DNA of 64,000 nt from Actinostola sp. cb2023 (lineage: Eukaryota > Cnidaria > Anthozoa > Actiniaria > Actinostolidae): the NCBI GenBank assembly GCA_033675265.1, contig JAUJYZ010000453.1:1-64000 (forward strand), written 5' to 3'. This document shows positions 59,080 to 64,000 of this stretch, piece after piece. The position numbers and the translations under genes are program-made. How positions within the stretch are numbered: position 1 is the first letter of the stretch; the number at the start of each line of letters is the position of its first letter. A model generated the notes under the pieces. It worked only from the letters and a program-made list of their open reading frames with translations, had not been told where the DNA came from and did no database searches.

Positions 59080-59639
59080 AGGTGGAAAATGGGAGAGGGT
59101 CATAACTATTTTAGCCTCTGAAAAGGAAGGGTCAAGAAAAAATAGGCAGTGAGGAGAAGGTGCTGCCTTTGTAAGTACATCTACAATAGTTAGACCTTCA
59201 CGTGGTTCGGCTGCCCACGTAAAATGACGGTCCCGTCTCTCTACACTCCACTACATTGCAACGGAGAGGTGTAAAATGTTCGACTAAGAGTAGGACACGA
59301 AGTTCTTGGTGTGTGTGGACATGGTCATCGGAGTAAGCTGTCACGTGTCACCCTCTTTATTTATTTTTTATTTAGTGAAAAAGGGAGTATTTGGGTATTT
59401 TAGGCCAAGCCCAAGGGGAGGGTCAGGAAATTTCATTCCCATCGCTAGGGGAGGGTCACAAGATTTTCAATGCTCAATTTAAAATTTTCACCCACACCCG
59501 CCCTCCCCCTGTTATTTTCTGACAAGTCCCTTAATGTACATACCTGGTACACTAAATTGAAGAATTTGTGACTCGAGACTAACCCTGTACGAATGCGTCT
59601 GATGTCAATAAGTACAGCAGTTTTACAACGGGATCTGTC
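59080..59639. other. No gene seen
   Basis: Contains CTCTCTACACTCCACTACAT and G-rich GGGGAGGGTCA phrases, but no frame or repeat that I can name. Confidence 0.35.
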
Positions 59640-59967
59640 AACTCGAATTTAGGGACTATTGGCAATAATTGAATAACTCACACAGATATATCACTCTACT
59701 TTTACAAAACCCAATACCTCACTCAAACCCCAGACCAAATTGTTATTTATCTGTGCATGTCTGGGGAGGGGTGGGTAGGTCTTTATATCTTGATGTACAG
59801 ATGAAAACCGAATTGACAATAATTGAATAATTTCCACAGAATTCAAAATGGTATATCGTGGTTTATAATGATTTATGTAGTAATAGTGATTTTAAGGATT
59901 TCAAGGCTACCATTAGTAATATGTGTTTTGATAATGCATAAATTTAGTACTATAGCCTATTTTTCAA

Positions 59968-60256
59968 TTACACTCAATTGCAGATTTAACGTTGTAGTAT
60001 ACATTTATACAAATATACAAATATCTAATGAGATGCAAAATGTTAGACATGCAAAAATACAACTGTTTAAGCACAAAATAGTGCTGAAAAGTATTGTGTT
60101 GTCCTTGTTGGACGCGATACTAATCTAAAATTGATGATTCTGATATATTAGAAGGAAATAAGCGATGTTTCGCACTTTGTATCTCATTAGATATCTTGTA
60201 TCTCATTAGATATTTGTATAAATGTATACTACAACCTTTCTGCAATTGAGTGTATC
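59968..60256. repeat. Inverted repeat, ~60-bp arms
   Basis: ACTCAATTGCAGATTTAACG and TTGTAGTATACATTTATACA with ATATCTAATGAGAT (59970-60035) return inverted at 60170-60256, where ATATCTAATGAGATACA is additionally duplicated. Confidence 0.8.
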
Positions 60257-61149
60257 TGTTTGTATATTTTATAACTTTCCAATTTTATTCATTTATTATT
60301 GTTAATATTGTTTTTCGGAGATATTAGCACATTCGTGCTATGTTGAAATCCGACTTTAAATACGATTTATGTTATGTTATGTGGTATGTTTTTGTCAAGG
60401 TTACATACAAGTCAGTGGTCTGAAGACTGCCGGAATGCTCTGCTGAAATTGATCAAAATACTTTTCAATTTTTTACAAACATTTGCAGGGAGAGGTATCA
60501 AAATTAAGAATCCAGATGGCATTTGAGATTCTCTCTGGGAGGATATTAATGTATGTCACATGCAAACGGTATAGGTAGATTTGCCGTATTTGTTGATCTG
60601 ATTTACACATCAACAAGACTGAGCAAAAAATAAATATAGAAGTTCTGACCAAATACTATATTCTCATTGTTACAGGGGTGAAAACGAGGTGTAAACCTCG
60701 TACTCCCATGTACAAGCCTCAAGGTTATTATCTGCATTATCAGTTATATTCTAATATATTTTGTTGACACCCTACTCACTCATTTCCTCTCCATATACAG
60801 AACTTACAAATTTTCTTGGAAAGGAAGGAAGGCCAAAAAGTGACATAAAGGTCGGTATAAAAGCCACACATGCTCTACTGACGTTTTTGTTCCATTAAAA
60901 ATTGACAATGAAATTATACAATCTTTCTTGTAGAGAAAATGCAAGTCGTCGGAATTCGATTTAACAAAAAAAGAAAGTACTTGGGGTGCGGCTTATCTGC
61001 GAGTACGGCTTATACGCCGGTGATTAATACGGTATGTCAGGGTTGACGATGAAGAGGCAAGTATGAAGAATAGAACAATTCAGTTGAGGATCAGTTCAGT
61101 GTTACTGTCTATGACTCAAAACTTATCATGATTGATTCTCTTCCAACAG
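60257..61149. other. No gene; GCGGCTTATACGCC-type repeat at 60980-61032
   Basis: GGTGCGGCTTATCTGCGAGT followed by ACGGCTTATACGCCGG and AATACGGTA resembles a widespread DNA-transposon end. The rest is unassigned. Confidence 0.45.
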
Positions 61150-61492
61150 GACGATATAGAAGAAAAAACAGATAAATATCTATTGAATCTTCAGCGTGAC
61201 AGCACCATGGACACCATAGTCGCTAATGCAAAGAAAGTGGGGTGCATGCTCGATAAAAACTTGGGCCTGCGGGGGTGGAAAAACTGGGCTCGCACAATTC
61301 ATGAGTGATTATGAGAAACACAGCGAGGTATTGCATGTAATGGCCTGCAAGACCCTAGCAGATGCGAAAGATGAAGAAATATTTGCCATTCATCAAAACC
61401 TATTGTACCGATATCCAAAAGTCTTTGTGAATGCCAGGCAACTATGCAAAACAAAGGACATTACACGACCATTGCCACCAGTGAGATCTTAA
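61150..61492 (+). CDS. Exon-like segment, unrecognised protein, one frameshift
   Basis: After an acceptor-like TCTTCCAACAG the frame reads DDIEEKTDKYLLNLQRDSTM, DTIVANAKKVGCMLDKNLGL and RGWKNWA, then stops at a TGA. Sense sequence continues one frame over as LAQFMSDYEKHSEVL, KTLADAKDEEIFAIHQNLLY and RQLCKTKDITRPLPPVRS, with a stop at 61490. The amphipathic, Lys/Asp/Glu-rich composition looks coding. There is a faint likeness to a death-domain fold (GWKNWxxLAQ), too weak to name. Confidence 0.35.
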
Positions 61493-61875
61493 CTATGATG
61501 AAGAAAAAACAAGAGCTAACAAATTAAATACATCTATCTTGAGAAAGGGTACATCCTTTTTTTGTAGTAACTGTAATAAATAAACAAGTTTCACGACTGA
61601 GTCTTGAGAGACGCGAAATGTCTGGAAATAATACCCAATGGAAAACTTGTGCTTGGTCTGGGGTCTGGGTGAGGTATTGATGATGATGATGATTAAGTTC
61701 ATTGAGTAAAAATAGAGTGATCGATATCTGTGGGAGTTATTCAATTATTGCCAATTCGGTTTTGGCTTGTATACGGACATTAAAGACCTACCTACCCCTC
61801 CCCCAGACATGCACAGATAAATAACAAGTTGTGCCTGGTCTGGGGTCTGAGTGAGGTATTGGGTTCATTCCAAAG

Positions 61876-62609
61876 GTTTTGTAAAATAGTCTGTAGAGTG
61901 ATTATGTTTTTGGTTTCTGCAAACAAGGGCATGTACATTTGTGTATGGTTCGATAAACACTTTTTTGTCAATAATTCGTAAGAGATTTTTTGGGAATGTG
62001 CGCACTTTTGCTTGTTGGTATATAAGTGTCATAAGCCTTCATTCGACTCATTTCTATCCGCAGTTTTCATTGGCTGAATGCCCTGCAAATAATAACAAGA
62101 CGCTCTGAGAGCGTTTTCTCGGCGGGTGTTAATATGTTGTTGTGAGTGATGTCTAGCCGGACAACGTCTCGTTTCGATTACTTTCGCAGTGCGGGTCGGC
62201 TTAGTTAGTTGTAGAAAATACGTGATCATTCTCTGAGAGTATCTACCAGCAAGCGATCAGTTATCGACAAAATGACTTCAGTCTGTCATGAGCTTCGTCC
62301 GAAAGAGGAAAATTCTCATCGAATCGAATGAGTCAAACGTGCACGTTTCGTATGAGCCTGCGATATACGTTTGAGCGCATGCGTTGTCGTGACGACTTGC
62401 CATTTTGTGACGGACGAAGAAAAAGAAAACCCATTTTTAAACTCGGCGTCTGCCACAGGCAGCCCCGCCGAGTAATAATAGTGGGGTGTTTTAGTATTTT
62501 GTGTTTTGGACTTTGCATTTGCGAGTTATAATAATAATATGTGTATGTATAATAAAGGTTTGAAATCGTGATATGCTAATTTGGTGATGTCATTAAGGTT
62601 GCAATTTAT
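61876..62609. other. No gene confirmed; TATA-like site near 62020
   Basis: GGTATATAAGTG lies at about 62018-62029 and short ATG-led frames follow at 62270-62530. None is recognised or clearly coding. Confidence 0.25.
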
Positions 62610-62790
62610 TATACATTATAAAATAACTATGATATATAACGCGCGCTTTGATTGGCCAAAGGATGCGTATTCCGCGTGCTTTATGAGAGTACACAGCACG
62701 CGCGCGCAGATATTCAAACTTTTTTGTAACGAACAAAATTGAAAACTTTCCTTAAAATCATAATTGCATTTTATATAAGAACAAGACGCT
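62610..62790 (+). mobile_element. Dispersed GC-rich MITE-like repeat, partial
   Basis: TATAAAATAACTATGATATA, GCGCGCTTTGATTGGCC, ACAGCACGCGCGCGCAGATA and AAAATCATAATTGCATTTTA match the first half of the 46116-46350 repeat in the opposite orientation. Confidence 0.6.
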
Positions 62791-63827
62791 CAATGAGCGT
62801 ACACTCGGGCTTATGAAAAGGACAATGTCAGTTGCGTGAGGAGAGACCTGACAATGACTGACAGTTGCGTGACGAGGGAGACTATATGTCTGCCAGATGA
62901 AGGGCTATACGATCTCGATTTACGAACATTGACCTTACTTGCCTTAAATGCTTTGATGTAGTTTTGAAGTACGATTTTTACGATTCCTTTTCCTTCTGAA
63001 TTTTTCAAACGTGGAATAAAATAAACATCCATCATGAGTTACTGAAAATAACTCGACTGGCTCGACTGTTTGCATGACTTCTGTACATAAAGCTTTCTGT
63101 CAATAGATGGAGTTATACATGACCGTTGTACGGCGTTGGTCGTGAGTTTAATTATAACAAGAGTCCGCGGAGATCTTTATCTATGAGTCAGACACAAGTC
63201 TCCCTCGTCATTGAGCGTCTTCTTCTGTAATAGATCCCTAAAATCTAAGGACGTTTTGATTTCGATTGTATTTTTGCCGTTCACTGACCTGTTTTGAGCG
63301 TGGAAATTCGGTTTTAAATCAACGGTTCTAAAATTAGGTCGCGTAATAGATGTATGACTCAGATAAGGATCACTTTACAACTGTCATCTTACTGAAAAGA
63401 ACACGGATTTTCGAACATTGACCTTGCTCGATCGCCTTTGTCTCAATTCATTTTTGGATATGAGTTCGAGTTCGTGGAAAGGCGTTATAGAACAGCCGAT
63501 AAAACACGGGCTTTAAACAGGCTCATTTCACAGACAAAAGCATACGGCTATTCGTGTGGGCCCACTCTGAAAGATGTCGTTTCATTTATAACAAAAGCAA
63601 ACGCGCCTTAGCTTCATCGTGGAATGATCAACTACAATCCTGAACTTAATAGCTTGAAGATCTATGATGAGAAATCTTGAAACTCGATAGGATCAAATAC
63701 ATCGCATTCTTCGCATTTTTTCTTCATTCCATCACCTGAAAAAACAAAAACAAAAAAAACAAAAAAGAAAGTGTATTTTCTAACTCGGGCTTCCTTCAGA
63801 AGGGCCCGAGTAAATAGAAAACTTGCC
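62791..63827. other. No gene seen; short diverged duplications
   Basis: CGAACATTGACCTTACTTG (about 62922) and CGAACATTGACCTTGCTCG (about 63412) are direct repeats. Other phrases (GACGCTCAATGAGCG, CATTGAGCGTC) are inverted. No coding signal. Confidence 0.35.
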
Positions 63828-63945
63828 CGCTGTGCAGATTTATAGCACTTGCGGACTGATCAGAACACTCGAGAAAACCGCGTGCTATAAATCTGCACAT
63901 AGCACGCGCGCTCGTTTTCTATTTCTTCAAAAGCGCCCTTGTGCA
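63828..63945 (+). mobile_element. Dispersed GC-rich MITE-like repeat, second half
   Basis: GCAGATTTATAGCACTTGCG, ACTGATCAGAACACTCGAG, ATAAATCTGCACATAGCACG and TTTTCTATTTCTTCAAAAGC match the other half of the 46116-46350 repeat. With 62610-62790 it may be one copy split by about 1 kb of inserted sequence. Confidence 0.5.
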
Positions 63946-64000
63946 AATTATTGACATTTTATAATCTGGCAAAAAGTATTCTATAACTTATATAAATGAT

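Larger units (their letters stand above)
59640..61875. repeat. Large inverted repeat, arms ~130-190 bp
   Basis: CAATACCTCACTCAAACCCC, TTGTTATTTATCTGTGCATG and GGTAGGTCTTTA (59708-59790), then AATTGACAATAATTGAATA, return in reverse complement between 61740 and 61870. A second related pair (GGCAATAATTGAATAACTC at 59660) matches 61690-61755. The 1.9-kb core holds the smaller inverted repeat at 59968 and the exon-like segment at 61150. Confidence 0.7.

Noticed and set aside
62328..62531. 67-codon frame with a hydrophobic C-terminus (CFSILCFGLCI)
   Set aside because: A competing frame of similar length on the other strand, no domain, and repeats nearby; not enough to call a gene.

Overview
The window looks like nuclear DNA from an invertebrate animal, probably marine. 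It is AT-rich and gene-poor. It has spliced exons with GT/AG borders, a TPR-type exon, and relics of typical metazoan transposon families: piggyBac, hAT (ZMYM1-like), Crypton-type recombinase, Penelope-like, Merlin, Harbinger and Tc1/mariner-type MITEs. The phylum cannot be fixed from the sequence; mollusc, cnidarian, brachiopod or lancelet would all fit. No rRNA, tRNA, CRISPR array or bacterial operon was recognised.

Layout. (1) 1-4000: three blocks of very degenerate tandem repeats with irregular, noisy units and no recognisable gene. (2) 4001-42475: one giant near-perfect palindrome. The left arm (4001-23228) is repeated as its reverse complement in the right arm (23255-42475), and the spacer is only 26 bp. 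Everything in the left arm therefore occurs twice. From the outside inwards it holds a piggyBac C-terminus, a CCHC zinc-knuckle ORF, several inverted-repeat elements, a 25-bp minisatellite of about 35 copies, a spliced hAT/ZMYM1-like pseudogene, a Crypton-type recombinase fragment, a TTAA-flanked MITE and one TPR exon. (3) 42476-64000: single-copy flank with an N-terminal fragment of a G2E3-like family, a Penelope-like reverse transcriptase broken by an inversion, a hammerhead-like motif, the best intact gene of the window (DUF3987-like P-loop ATPase, minus strand), two Tc1/mariner-type non-autonomous elements, Merlin and Harbinger transposase pseudogenes, a 922-bp TIR element with a 7-bp target duplication, a fold-back element and nested inverted repeats.

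The arms differ by scattered small indels, mostly in homopolymers, and each arm privately breaks a reading frame that the other keeps. That pattern fits a very young inverted duplication, and equally an assembly fold-back in which the duplicated arms escaped polishing. The sequence alone does not settle it. There is no coherent pathway here: almost all coding sequence is decayed mobile DNA. The exceptions that may be host or domesticated sequence are the TPR exon, the DUF3987-like ATPase and an exon-like segment near 61.2-61.5 kb.
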